From Acidobacteriaceae bacterium (GTDB taxonomy: Bacteria > Acidobacteriota > Terriglobia > Terriglobales > Acidobacteriaceae): 25,367 nt of DNA. The notes under the pieces were generated by a model that was given only the letters and a program-made list of their open reading frames with translations, was not told the origin of the DNA and did no database searches. Shown one piece after another: positions 1-7,080 of the stretch. The stretch spans positions 1 through 25,367 of the forward strand of contig PLKY01000055.1 in the NCBI GenBank assembly GCA_003140785.1, given 5' to 3'. Position numbers and translations under genes: made by a program. How positions within the stretch are numbered: position 1 is the stretch's first letter; each line of letters opens with the position of its first letter.

Positions 1-368
1 GCCTTCTTCAGCTTCTGCAGGATCATCGCCGAGATCTCCTGCGGGGTGTACTCCTTGCCCTGGGCAATAACGGCGATGTGGTCGCCCTGCTGCGTAACTT
101 TGTAGGGGACCATCTTCATCTCGTCTGTGACTTCGTTGTAGCGACGGCCCATGAAGCGCTTGATGGAGTAAATGGTGTTTTCCGGGTTGGTGATGGCCTG
201 GCGCTTGGCGACCTGGCCGACGAGGCGCTCGCCGGATTTGGTGATGGCGACGACAGAGGGGGTAGTACGGCCGCCCTCCTCATTGGCGATCACTTTGGGC
301 TCACCGCCCTCCATAACGGCAACGACGGAGTTGGTCGTGCCGAGGTCGATACCGATAATCTTTGCCAT
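1..368 (-). CDS. dnaK: Chaperone DnaK (Hsp70), N-terminal 122 codons, cut by window edge
   Basis: Hsp70 chaperone: ATP-driven binding and release of unfolded polypeptides in the cytoplasm, working with DnaJ and GrpE. The minus strand from 368 reads MAKIIGIDLGTTNSVVAVME, the phosphate-1 loop of the actin-like ATPase domain. It continues with GGRTTPSVVA and RFMGRRYNEV, all diagnostic of DnaK. Only the first fifth of the gene is present; the reading frame is open to base 1. The ATG at 366-368 follows an AGGAG about 8 nt upstream, so the start is firm. The gene stands alone at this edge: grpE and dnaJ are not visible, and the next gene (MFS transporter) is divergent. No CIRCE operator is seen upstream. 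Identification is essentially certain. Confidence 0.97.
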   Translation of the reverse strand, partial: MAKIIGIDLGTTNSVVAVMEGGEPKVIANEEGGRTTPSVVAITKSGERLVGQVAKRQAITNPENTIYSIKRFMGRRYNEVTDEMKMVPYKVTQQGDHIAVIAQGKEYTPQEISAMILQKLKK

Positions 369-846
369 TGTTTTGGGTGCTCCTGAAGAGGTGCCTTGGT
401 CCTTGGCTAGGATGGCACTTGAGTGAGTTATTGTCAATCTATCTGATGCTGAATGTGGTAGCTGGGATGCAGAATGGGAAGTGGATGTTGGGGAAAGGGT
501 TAGGGGAGCCTGCAGCCGGTAGGCGGTAGTCTGTAGCTGGGTGCCTGGGGGCTTAGGATCTTGGAGCCGGGTGCTTGGAGCCGGGAGCCAGCGGACAGGA
601 GGCGGTGGGTTCCTATTTATATGGAGGGGCGGGGGGATTTGGGCTTTTCGTAGGTCCTGACGCATCAAAAAGGCGAACCGGGTTACTCTTCCCCAGTAGT
701 CATCTTCTTTGGAGTTCCTCGCTTCGTCGGCTCTATTCGCATCCAGGCCACAGGTCTGGTTTCCGCGTTCGTAGTTCAGGTTCGACGTTCGTAGTTTTGG
801 CTTCGTCGTTTTCACCCACGCAGATTTCTACAATTGGCAGAGGGGC
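369..846. other. Intergenic region between dnaK and the MFS gene, with micro-repeats
   Basis: This 478-bp divergent spacer holds no convincing gene. It contains a 14-bp tandem duplication (CTTGGAGCCGGG plus two bases; 560-573 and 574-587) inside a longer G-rich stretch built of GGAGCC/GGGTGC words (about 510-600). A similar GGGAGCC stretch recurs near 10118-10145. Nearer the MFS gene, CGTTCGTAGTT is repeated (762-772 and 785-795). A TACAAT box at 829-834 could be the -10 of the transporter promoter, but no good -35 accompanies it. Confidence 0.6.
409..437 (-). promoter_or_regulatory. Candidate sigma-70 type promoter of dnaK
   Basis: On the minus strand a perfect TTGACA (-35; 437 to 432) is followed after 17 nt by CATCCT (-10; 414 to 409), which keeps three of six consensus bases. 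It would give a leader of about 35 nt carrying the AGGAG site of dnaK. The -35 is strong and the -10 weak. A heat-shock sigma or other control is not excluded. Confidence 0.4.
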
Positions 847-2421
847 ATGGCGGACGGAAGCGGTCAGCAGGCGCAGAATTTTGGGATCAATCCGTGGCTC
901 ATCGCGGTCTCCGTGATGCTGGCGACCTTTATGGAGGTGCTGGACACGGCGATCGCGAGCGTCGCGCTGCCGTATATCGCGGGGTCGCTGTCGGCTTCAA
1001 ACGATGAAGCGACGTGGGTGCTGACGAGCTACCTGGTGGCGAACGCGGTGATTCTGCCGGCAAGCAACTGGTTCTCGCTGAAGTTCGGGCGGAAGAGATT
1101 CCTGATCACGTGCGTGATCATCTTCACGATTGCTTCGTTTTTCTGCGGGGCGGCGCCGACGCTGGGATTCATTTTGATCGCGCGCGTAATCCAGGGCGCG
1201 GGTGGCGGCGCGCTGCAGCCGCTGTCGCAGTCAATATTGCTTGAGAGCTTTCCTCCGGAGAAGCGCGGGGCGGCGATGGCGCTGTTCGCGTTCGGGGTGG
1301 TGGTGGCTCCGGTGCTGGGGCCGACGCTGGGCGGGTGGCTGACGGACACGTACAGCTGGCGGTACGCGTTCTATATCAACATTCCGGTGGGCGCGCTGGC
1401 GGTGTTCATGATCGGCCGGTACATCAAGGACCCGGAGTACATCACGAAGGGGCACGCGAGCAAGTTTGACGGGCTGGGGTTTGGGCTGCTGGCGGTGTGG
1501 ACCGGGTGCCTGCAGATCATTCTGGACAAGGGGCAGGAGGACGACTGGTTTGGGGCGACGTGGATCCGGTGGGCATTCTTCTTCCTGGTGGGGTCGTTTA
1601 CGTGGTTCGTGGTGCATTCGTGGCGGAGCAAGACGCCGCTCGTGAATCTGAAGACGCTGAAGAACTGGAATTTTGGGCTGGGGTGCGCGCTGATTCTGCT
1701 GTTCGGGCTGTGTATCTATTCGATGATCACGGTGCTCCCGTTGTTTTACCAGGAGCTGCTGGGGTACACGGCGTTCACGGCGGGTCTGGTGGTGGGGCCG
1801 CGCGGGATCGGGTCGATTGTGGCGATGCCCATCATTGGGTATTTCGGGAACAAAGTGGACCCCAGGTATCTGCTGACGTTTGGGTTTGTGGGGTTCGGTG
1901 TGATGTCGCTGATGCTGGGGAACCTGACACTGGGGCTGAGTCCGTGGACGCTGCTGGTGCCGATTGTGGCGACGGGGTTCGCGCTGAGTTTTGTGTTTGT
2001 GCCGATTACGACGCAGGCATACAGCACGCTGAGGAACGATCAGATCGGGAACGCGAGCGGGATTTTCAATCTGTTGCGGAACGTGGGCGGGTCGATTGGG
2101 ATATCGATTGCGCAGACGCTGCTGGTGCGGCGGAGCGCTGTGCACCAGACGGAGATTGGCGGGGCTGTGCCGCAGACGCAGTACTGGTTTGAGCAGCAGC
2201 TGAGCGGGCTGACGGGATATTTGACGCAGCACACGGCGGCGGCAAACGCGGAGCATGCGGCGGCGGGGACGCTGTATCAGCGGCTGGGGCAGCAGGCGCT
2301 GCTGTGGGCGTTTGTGGATGTGTTCCGGTGGATGAGCTTGATTTGTTTTGCTTGTGTGATTTTGGTTTGGTTTTTTAAGAAGGCGCGGCCTGGGGCCAAG
2401 CCACCGGTCGGGGCGCACTGA
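847..2421 (+). CDS. DHA2-family (EmrB/QacA-type) MFS drug efflux transporter
   Basis: Inner-membrane proton-coupled exporter, 524 aa, matching the 14-helix DHA2 drug:H+ antiporter family. Features: an acidic helix-1 motif EVLDTAIASVALP (residues 30-42); the cytoplasmic motif A around NWFSLKFGRKRF (74-85); and the antiporter motif C, G-V-V-V-A-P-V-L-G-P-T-L-G-G (150-163), followed by SWRYAFYINIP. Hydrophobic helices continue to the C-terminus, which ends in a short basic tail. The ATG at 847 is preceded by AGAGGGG, close to the start. In Gram-negatives such pumps usually work with an EmrA/HlyD-type adaptor and an outer-membrane channel, but none is adjacent here, so it is an orphan in this window. 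The substrate cannot be told from sequence. It converges on the carbonic anhydrase gene, leaving only 22 bp between stop codons. Confidence 0.93.
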   Translation: MADGSGQQAQNFGINPWLIAVSVMLATFMEVLDTAIASVALPYIAGSLSASNDEATWVLTSYLVANAVILPASNWFSLKFGRKRFLITCVIIFTIASFFCGAAPTLGFILIARVIQGAGGGALQPLSQSILLESFPPEKRGAAMALFAFGVVVAPVLGPTLGGWLTDTYSWRYAFYINIPVGALAVFMIGRYIKDPEYITKGHASKFDGLGFGLLAVWTGCLQIILDKGQEDDWFGATWIRWAFFFLVGSFTWFVVHSWRSKTPLVNLKTLKNWNFGLGCALILLFGLCIYSMITVLPLFYQELLGYTAFTAGLVVGPRGIGSIVAMPIIGYFGNKVDPRYLLTFGFVGFGVMSLMLGNLTLGLSPWTLLVPIVATGFALSFVFVPITTQAYSTLRNDQIGNASGIFNLLRNVGGSIGISIAQTLLVRRSAVHQTEIGGAVPQTQYWFEQQLSGLTGYLTQHTAAANAEHAAAGTLYQRLGQQALLWAFVDVFRWMSLICFACVILVWFFKKARPGAKPPVGAH

Positions 2422-2423
2422 GG

Positions 2424-2453
2424 TCAGCGCTCGGCGTTCGCGTTCAGCGTTCA
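2424..2453. repeat. Degenerate CGTTC(A/G)GC heptamer repeat at convergent gene ends
   Basis: The 22-bp gap between the MFS and carbonic anhydrase stop codons, and the last codons of the latter, consist of degenerate copies of the 7-mer GTTC(A/G)GC. The same unit is repeated four times in tandem at 6969-6996. The carbonic anhydrase stop codon (2444-2446) lies inside the repeat, so the C-terminal SER residues may derive from it. Confidence 0.6.
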
Positions 2454-3124
2454 GAAACATCGGAGGCCCAGTCTTCGAGGGGGAGGAATTGGCGTCTTTG
2501 CTGGTCCCAGGCTTCTACGGCTCCGGTGAGGATGTCGTAGTACCAGCCGTGGACTTCGAGGGTGTTGTGGGCGAGGGCTCGGGCTACTTCGGGGTGGGTC
2601 TTTAGATTCTCGAGCTGGGCGACGACGTTGGCGCGGATGAGCGCCGTGTGAAGAGTCGGAATGTCGGCGTCGGAGATGCCCGCGGGCAAGTACTTCCAGG
2701 CGGGCTCGACGTAGCCGAGCCATTTGGCGGTGAGCGGGAGGCGGGAGAGATCGCGCGGGGTGCGAGGATCGCGCGGGGCGGATTCGTTGGGATCTGGCGG
2801 AAGGACGGCTTTGATGGCGCCGCAGTCGGAGTGGCCGCAGACGATGATGTGTCGGACGTGGAGGACTTCGACGGCGTACTCGATGGTGGCGGAGATGCCG
2901 CCGAGCATGGCTCCGTAGGGCGGAACGATGTTGCCGATGACGCGGCAGAGGAACATGTCGCCGGGCTCGGTCTGGAAGATGAGGTTGGGGACGACGCGGG
3001 AATCGGCGCAGGTGATGAAGAGGATGTCGGGGTGCTGGCTGTCGGCGAGGAGATGGAAATGGTCTTTGTGGTTGGGGAAGACTTCGCGGCGGAACTTTTT
3101 GTAGCCGGCGAGGAGACGCTGCAT
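2444..3124 (-). CDS. Beta-class carbonic anhydrase
   Basis: Zinc enzyme interconverting CO2 and bicarbonate in the cytoplasm, 226 aa, normal for the beta class. The zinc and catalytic residues are all present: Cys39, Asp41 and Arg43 in ITCADSRVVP, and His98 and Cys101 in VCGHSDCGA. Also present are the FLCRVIGNIVPPYG and GGISATIEYAV segments typical of bacterial beta enzymes. The ATG at 3122-3124 has no Shine-Dalgarno. A TACCCT box ends 6 nt before it, so the message may be leaderless. Upstream lie a GCGGATAGAG direct repeat and a perfect palindrome at 3221-3239. The gene follows the APC permease on the same strand after 110 bp. Bicarbonate supply for carboxylations or pH homeostasis is the likely role. 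Identification is very secure; whether it is housekeeping or inducible is unknown. Confidence 0.96.
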   Translation of the reverse strand: MQRLLAGYKKFRREVFPNHKDHFHLLADSQHPDILFITCADSRVVPNLIFQTEPGDMFLCRVIGNIVPPYGAMLGGISATIEYAVEVLHVRHIIVCGHSDCGAIKAVLPPDPNESAPRDPRTPRDLSRLPLTAKWLGYVEPAWKYLPAGISDADIPTLHTALIRANVVAQLENLKTHPEVARALAHNTLEVHGWYYDILTGAVEAWDQQRRQFLPLEDWASDVSER

Positions 3125-3130
3125 TTCGTC

Positions 3131-3162
3131 AGGGTACAGCGGATAGAGGATCGCGGATAGAG
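3131..3162 (-). promoter_or_regulatory. Carbonic anhydrase promoter region with leaderless-type -10 and direct repeat
   Basis: On the minus strand TACCCT (3136 to 3131) lies 6 nt before the ATG, a TANNNT box in the position expected for leaderless transcripts. Immediately upstream, GCGGATAGAG occurs twice with a 14-bp period (3139-3148 and 3153-3162, plus-strand reading). It may be a regulator site or a small duplication. No clear -35 is seen. Confidence 0.35.
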
Positions 3163-3220
3163 AAGCAGAATCCTGGAGATCCGCGAAGGATTACAAGTAC
3201 GCGCCCCGGCAACCACAGAG

Positions 3221-3239
3221 TGTAACCGCGATGGTTACA
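3221..3239. promoter_or_regulatory. Perfect 19-bp palindrome at the permease stop codon
   Basis: TGTAACC, five spacer bases, then GGTTACA: a perfect 7-bp inverted repeat overlapping the stop codon of the permease (3235-3237), about 100 bp before the carbonic anhydrase start. Symmetry and size fit a dimeric repressor operator. The short stem and lack of a T-run make a terminator less likely. No regulator gene is adjacent. Confidence 0.4.
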
Positions 3240-4662
3240 ATTGTGTCGCTTTGGAGCGGGCTCCTCGCCAGTACAGGATGAGGCCGAGCGCAATGGCTGC
3301 GACAGTGGTGAGGACCACTTTAAATTCGAAGAGCGTCTTGCTGGAGGTGTCGCCGGGGGGGATGACGGAGAAGAAGATGGCGATGAGGACCACGAAGAAG
3401 CCGAGGGCGCCGCAGATCCAGACGCCGGACTGGCCGCCGGGGACGAGGATGGCGTGCGGGTTCGAGGCGCGGTCAGGACGGCGGCCGAGGCGGATGACAG
3501 CCGCGAACATATAGAGGAAGGGGATGAAGTAAAGGATGATGGCCACGTCGACGAGGGATTGATAGGCGCCGCGGGTGGTGTCGTTGATCTGACTCAGCAG
3601 CAGGAAGAGGCCGGAGGCTGCGCCCTGGACGAGGATCGAGACCCACGGAGTGCGCCAGCGGGGGTGAATTTTTCCGAAGGCGGCGGGGAGGTAGCGGTCG
3701 ATGCCGACGACGAAGGGGACGCGGGCGATGCCGGCGACGGTGGAGCCGACTCCGCCGGCATTGCCGACGGTGACGAGGAGGGCGGCGAGGATGCCGAGGA
3801 ATCCGATCCTGAGCGCGACGGAGCCGATGGTGATCGCGTGGAAGACGCCGCTTTGCGGATCGAGGTCGGCCGCGGGGACCAGCGCGAGGACGGCGAAGGT
3901 TCCGGCGATGTAGATGAAGGCGATCAGGGCGCTCGCTCCATAAACGGCGCGGGGCAAGGTGCGGCGGGGGTCGCGGACTTCTTCGCTCATGGCGGAGACG
4001 AGCTCGAGGCCGGTGAAGGCGAAGGCGATCTGCGACCAGAAGTTGACGGTGTCCCAGTTGAGGGTGGGCAGCATGTTGCGCGCAGTGAAATGAGTGACGG
4101 ATTGGTGGTGAAACGCGACGAGCGCTCCGAGGGCGACGAGGATGGCCAGGGGGAGGAAGGTGCCGACTCCGCCGGCGTTCTGGAGCCATTTGCCAATGTT
4201 GAGGCCGACGATGTTGAGTCCGACGGCGACGATGAGGAGGCCGAGGGAGACTTCGAGCTGGAAGGCGCGGTTTTGCGCGAGGGTAGCGCCGTGGGCTCCG
4301 AAAACGTAGGCGGACATGGAGGCTGAGGCGAGGAGGAGGCCGGGGAAATAGAAGACGGTGTAGATCCAGTAGGTCCAGCCGGCGATGAAGCCGTGGAAGG
4401 GGCCGAAGGCTTCTTTGGCCCAGACGTAGAGACCGCCTTCTTCGGGGAAGCGGGAGGAGAGTTCGTTGATGACGAGTGCGCCAGGGACGAAGAAGAAGAC
4501 GGCGGCGAGGATCCAGAGGCTGATGGAGGAGGTGCCGTTGTGGCCGGCGGCGGCGATCCAGCGAGGGCCGACGACGGTGGCGATGTTGAAGAGGAGGACG
4601 TCCCAGAAGCCCATGGTCTTGCGGAGTTGGGATTTTGGGGTGGGATCGGTGGTGGTGGTCAT
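3235..4662 (-). CDS. APC-superfamily amino acid permease
   Basis: Inner-membrane amino-acid/polyamine/organocation transporter, 475 aa from the chosen start, with about 12 hydrophobic segments. The N-terminus has a short polar tail, then GFWDVLLFNIATVVG (helix 1). The conserved helix 2-3 region follows, with E-E-G-G-L-Y-V-W-A-K-E-A-F-G at about 74-87. The frame stays open up to 4791, but codons 4663-4791 run through a dispersed palindromic repeat whose translation (PHPGRA...) also appears next to two other loci. That upstream part is therefore non-coding, and ATG 4660-4662 (MTTTTDPTPK) is the start. The ribosome site is poor. The substrate is undetermined. The gene sits 170 bp downstream of the DUF3300 gene on the same strand, separated from it by the repeat. 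Confidence 0.9.
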   Translation of the reverse strand: MTTTTDPTPKSQLRKTMGFWDVLLFNIATVVGPRWIAAAGHNGTSSISLWILAAVFFFVPGALVINELSSRFPEEGGLYVWAKEAFGPFHGFIAGWTYWIYTVFYFPGLLLASASMSAYVFGAHGATLAQNRAFQLEVSLGLLIVAVGLNIVGLNIGKWLQNAGGVGTFLPLAILVALGALVAFHHQSVTHFTARNMLPTLNWDTVNFWSQIAFAFTGLELVSAMSEEVRDPRRTLPRAVYGASALIAFIYIAGTFAVLALVPAADLDPQSGVFHAITIGSVALRIGFLGILAALLVTVGNAGGVGSTVAGIARVPFVVGIDRYLPAAFGKIHPRWRTPWVSILVQGAASGLFLLLSQINDTTRGAYQSLVDVAIILYFIPFLYMFAAVIRLGRRPDRASNPHAILVPGGQSGVWICGALGFFVVLIAIFFSVIPPGDTSSKTLFEFKVVLTTVAAIALGLILYWRGARSKATQL

Positions 4663-4740
4663 CGGGAAATCACGATGATAGCGCTTGGGGGCGATGCGTG
4701 GTCGGGGCTCGGGGATCGAGAAGTGATCGCGCTCGAGCGC

Positions 4741-4793
4741 GATGCCCACCCTGCTCGCGCGGAAGAGCGCCGCGCGACCAGGATGGGGCACCG
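4741..4793 (-). repeat. Stop-proximal palindromic repeat, copy A
   Basis: The first of three related elements, all lying just after a minus-strand stop codon. Its core hairpin has perfect 8-bp arms TCGCGCGG (4755-4762) and CCGCGCGA (4770-4777) around the 7-nt loop AAGAGCG. It is flanked by GATGCCCAC on one side and ACCAGGATGGGGCACC on the other. Compared with copies B and C, the stem is one base pair longer on both sides, so pairing is kept. It lies about 40 bp after the DUF3300 stop. Confidence 0.75.
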
Positions 4794-4832
4794 GATGGTT
4801 TCTGGTAAGGACGGGGGACCCGGGTCGGGGGT

Positions 4833-6704
4833 TTAGCGGTGGTGGCTGCCGCCGCCACCGTGACTGCTGGAGTGGCCGCCTCCTCCACTGAAGTGCCCAC
4901 CACCGCCACCGCCGAAGCTGCGGCCTCCGCTACCACCGAAGCTGTGGCCTCCTCCGCCAAAGCCTCCGCCGCTGAAGTGGGGCGTGCTCGGGGTGCGGCC
5001 TTCGCCGTTGAAGGAGTTGGAGTGCTGAGAGCCGGAGTTGAAGCTGCGGTTATCGAATGCGGAGGAACCGCCGTAGGCACGATAGGTGGGCGCGGAGCGG
5101 AAGTTCGATTGTGGTTGGCGGAAGGCGTTGCCGTAGCTGAGTCCGCCGGGGGCTGAGGGGCGGGGATAGTTCTGGGCTGGGCTGCCGTAGTTCTGGAAGT
5201 TTTGCGGTGGGCGGTTGTTGAAGCCGGAGCCGTAGTTGGCGTTGGGCCGACCGTAGGCACCGTAGCTTCCGGAGCCGGGGCGCGCGTTGAAGGCGGGCAT
5301 GCGGTTGAAGGACTGCTGCTGCGGGGCTCGACCGTTGTTGTTGGCGTAGCCGGGGCGATTCGCGAATCCGTTGCGGGGATCGTTGAAGCCTCGGTTTTCT
5401 CCGTAGGCACGATTCTCGAGGCCGCGATTCTGGCCGAAGCTGCGATTCGCGTAGCCACGCTGTCCATAGCCGCGGTTGGTATAGGCGCCGCGGTCATAGC
5501 CGCGATTCAGTCCCCGATCATAGGCGCGGGCGTAGGCGAAGGAGCGGTTCCAGCCATAGCGGGGGCCGCCGTTGCGGAGTCCCCAGTCGCGGAGGCCGGG
5601 GCCTTGGGGGAAGTAGCCTTCGTGGTTGAAGAAGAGGCAGTTGCCGAACCAGCTGAGTCCCCAGCCGAAGAATCCCCAGGGCAGGCCGGTGAAGGCGGAG
5701 ATGACGAGGCCGGGGCCGAAGCGGACGCCGTAGTAGCCGAGCCCGTCGAAGAGGGCGAATCCGGGCCAGGGGGCGATGGGGGATCCGTAGACGACCCACG
5801 GATCGTAGGCGGGGACGTAGACGACTTGAGGATTGGCGGGAGCGATGTCGATGTAGCCCTGGTCGTTGGTGACGGCTTCCTGAGGAGTGGACTGGAGGTT
5901 GCCGGCGGCCTGGGCGCGCTGGCGCATGGCCTGGATGGCGTTGAAGACATCCTGCGGCTGGTTGTAGTAAGCGTTGCCGAGTTCGGTGGTCCAGGAGAGG
6001 TTCTGGTCGAGTTCAGAAAGGACCTGGGGGAAGGCGGTGAGGGCTTTCACGCTGGGGTCCCAGGGCTGGGCGTTGGCTCCGGCGGCGATGTCCTGAGGCG
6101 AGGCGTAGCCCATGGACTGGCGCCAGCGATCGGCGGAGGCGATTTGCTCAGGGAAGGTGGAGGCCGCGAGGATCTGGGCGATGAGGGAGTCCGGGTAGAG
6201 CGCGATGGGGGCGATCAGCTGGTCGATCTGATCGGGAGCGAGGGCCGGCTGCGTTTGCTGCGGCGGGGCCGGGGGCTGGTTGTAGGACTGGTCGGGGTAG
6301 CCGGGCTGCTGCTGGGGGTATTGATCCTGGGGGTAGGGCTGCTGGTACTGGGGCGGCGCCTGCTGCTGGTATTGAGGCGGCTGCTGTTGATACTGGGGCG
6401 GCTGCACGTATTGCTGGTCGGGCGGCTGCTGGGGATAGGAACTCGGCGGCGCCTGCTGCTGGTACTGCTGGTTTGGCGCCTGCTGTGGGTAGTCGGGGGG
6501 TGGGGGAGGGTAATCCTGTTGTGGCTGCTGGTCGGTCTGCGGCGGCGGGTAGCTTTGCGGGGCCTGGGCGAAGAGGTCGAGTTGGGCGCAGGGGAGCAGG
6601 AGGACGACGAGGCCGAGGGCGATAGCGCGGCGCGGGAGGCTGGCGGAGTTGGGGCTGGATTGCCGGGGATTGCGTGGGAAGGAGAAAAACGCCCGAGTGA
6701 TCAT
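4833..6704 (-). CDS. Secreted DUF3300 protein with Pro/Gln-rich linker and Gly/His-rich tail
   Basis: Exported protein of unknown function, 623 aa. Order: signal peptide (1-48, hydrophobic core ALGLVVLLLPCA, cleavage probably after LFAQA); a Pro/Gln/Tyr-rich segment (about 49-152) with repeated PPQYQQQ words; the DUF3300 domain (about 155-415), starting LAPDQIDQLIAPIALYPDSL and including VVYVPAYDPWVVYG; a region of RGY/NRGY-type repeats (about 395-450); and an Asn/Tyr/Pro-rich stretch ending in a Gly/Ser/His-rich tail from about 578 with runs of G, S and H. ATG 6702-6704 has a good GAGGAAG site; the open frame to 6914 precedes the signal peptide and is not used. DUF3300 proteins are known only as envelope proteins of unknown role. 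The His-rich tail could bind metal (inference). A 23-bp palindrome lies 17 bp before the start. Confidence 0.9.
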   Translation of the reverse strand: MITRAFFSFPRNPRQSSPNSASLPRRAIALGLVVLLLPCAQLDLFAQAPQSYPPPQTDQQPQQDYPPPPPDYPQQAPNQQYQQQAPPSSYPQQPPDQQYVQPPQYQQQPPQYQQQAPPQYQQPYPQDQYPQQQPGYPDQSYNQPPAPPQQTQPALAPDQIDQLIAPIALYPDSLIAQILAASTFPEQIASADRWRQSMGYASPQDIAAGANAQPWDPSVKALTAFPQVLSELDQNLSWTTELGNAYYNQPQDVFNAIQAMRQRAQAAGNLQSTPQEAVTNDQGYIDIAPANPQVVYVPAYDPWVVYGSPIAPWPGFALFDGLGYYGVRFGPGLVISAFTGLPWGFFGWGLSWFGNCLFFNHEGYFPQGPGLRDWGLRNGGPRYGWNRSFAYARAYDRGLNRGYDRGAYTNRGYGQRGYANRSFGQNRGLENRAYGENRGFNDPRNGFANRPGYANNNGRAPQQQSFNRMPAFNARPGSGSYGAYGRPNANYGSGFNNRPPQNFQNYGSPAQNYPRPSAPGGLSYGNAFRQPQSNFRSAPTYRAYGGSSAFDNRSFNSGSQHSNSFNGEGRTPSTPHFSGGGFGGGGHSFGGSGGRSFGGGGGGHFSGGGGHSSSHGGGGSHHR

Positions 6705-6720
6705 AGCTTCCTCATGGCCG

Positions 6721-6743
6721 CACAGGTACTTGAAATACCTGTG
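6721..6743. promoter_or_regulatory. 23-bp palindrome in the leader of the DUF3300 gene
   Basis: CACAGGTA, a 7-nt loop CTTGAAA, then TACCTGTG form a perfect 8-bp inverted repeat ending 16 nt before the DUF3300 start on the minus strand, just upstream of its GAGGAAG site. On the plus strand TTTTCTT follows, so it could act as a terminator for plus transcription. For the gene itself it is better placed as an operator or a translation-controlling hairpin. Confidence 0.5.
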
Positions 6744-6785
6744 TTTTCTTGCCTTTGCAGAAGGATGGGGGCTCCTGCGCCTGGT

Positions 6786-6829
6786 GGTACCGTTACGGGA
6801 CCACGGTGATAGCACGGCGGTCCCGTTAC
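6786..6829 (-). promoter_or_regulatory. Pair of 11-bp direct repeats upstream of the DUF3300 gene
   Basis: Read on the minus strand, GTAACGGGACC (6829 to 6819) and GTAACGGTACC (6796 to 6786) match at 10 of 11 positions. Their starts are 33 bp apart, about three helical turns, which suits a regulator binding the same DNA face. An 8-bp inverted repeat ACGGGACC/GGTCCCGT overlaps both (6795-6802, 6819-6826). The element lies about 80-125 bp before the start codon. Confidence 0.35.
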
Positions 6830-6968
6830 TGCGGTGCCGCCCTCTTTGATTTAGACCCGGGATGGGGGGAATGGTTCCGGGGAAGTACAAAAGCCGGGGC
6901 GGAAGAGCATGCAAACCCTCTGGGGAGGATTCTGTGGTGTGAGTTTATACGAGGGAGATTACGAAAGC

Positions 6969-6996
6969 GTTCAGCGTTCGGCGTTCGGCGTTCGGC
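6969..6996. repeat. Four tandem heptamers GTTC(A/G)GC
   Basis: One GTTCAGC followed by three GTTCGGC copies, head to tail, in the gap between the M15 peptidase and DUF3300 genes. The same unit in degenerate form borders the carbonic anhydrase stop at 2424-2453. No gene is present in 6705-7080 apart from this repeat, the DUF3300 leader elements and palindromic copy B. Confidence 0.8.
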
Positions 6997-7011
6997 CCTG
7001 ATCGCCCTTTG

Positions 7012-7070
7012 CGCGATGGCCACGCTTCTCGCGCCAAAAGCGGGCGCGACCAGGATGGGGCACCCGGGTC
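7012..7070 (-). repeat. Stop-proximal palindromic repeat, copy B
   Basis: Second copy of the family. Core arms TCGCGCC (7029-7035) and GGCGCGA (7043-7049) enclose the loop AAAAGCG. Flanks are GCGCGATGGCCAC and CCAGGATGGGGCACCCGG. It lies 11 bp beyond the stop codon of the M15 peptidase gene on the minus strand, so it would be transcribed as that gene's 3' end. Confidence 0.75.
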
Positions 7071-7080
7071 ATCGATGGGT

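Noticed and set aside
369..480. CIRCE (HrcA) operator for dnaK
   Set aside because: No TTAGCACTC-N9-GAGTGCTAA-like repeat. Only a weak CACT-TG-AGTG symmetry is present.
1231..2460. 409-aa minus-strand open frame under the MFS gene
   Set aside because: Arg/Pro/Gln/His-rich shadow of a strongly supported transporter reading frame.
4663..4791. Longer N-terminus for the permease
   Set aside because: These codons lie in the palindromic repeat, whose translation also occurs beside two unrelated genes. The family begins near the chosen ATG.
5202..6809. 535-aa open frame on the plus strand
   Set aside because: Exactly antisense to the DUF3300 gene. Its Val/Gly/Glu/Ala-rich translation is what the complement of Pro/Gln/Gly codons gives, and there is no family signature.
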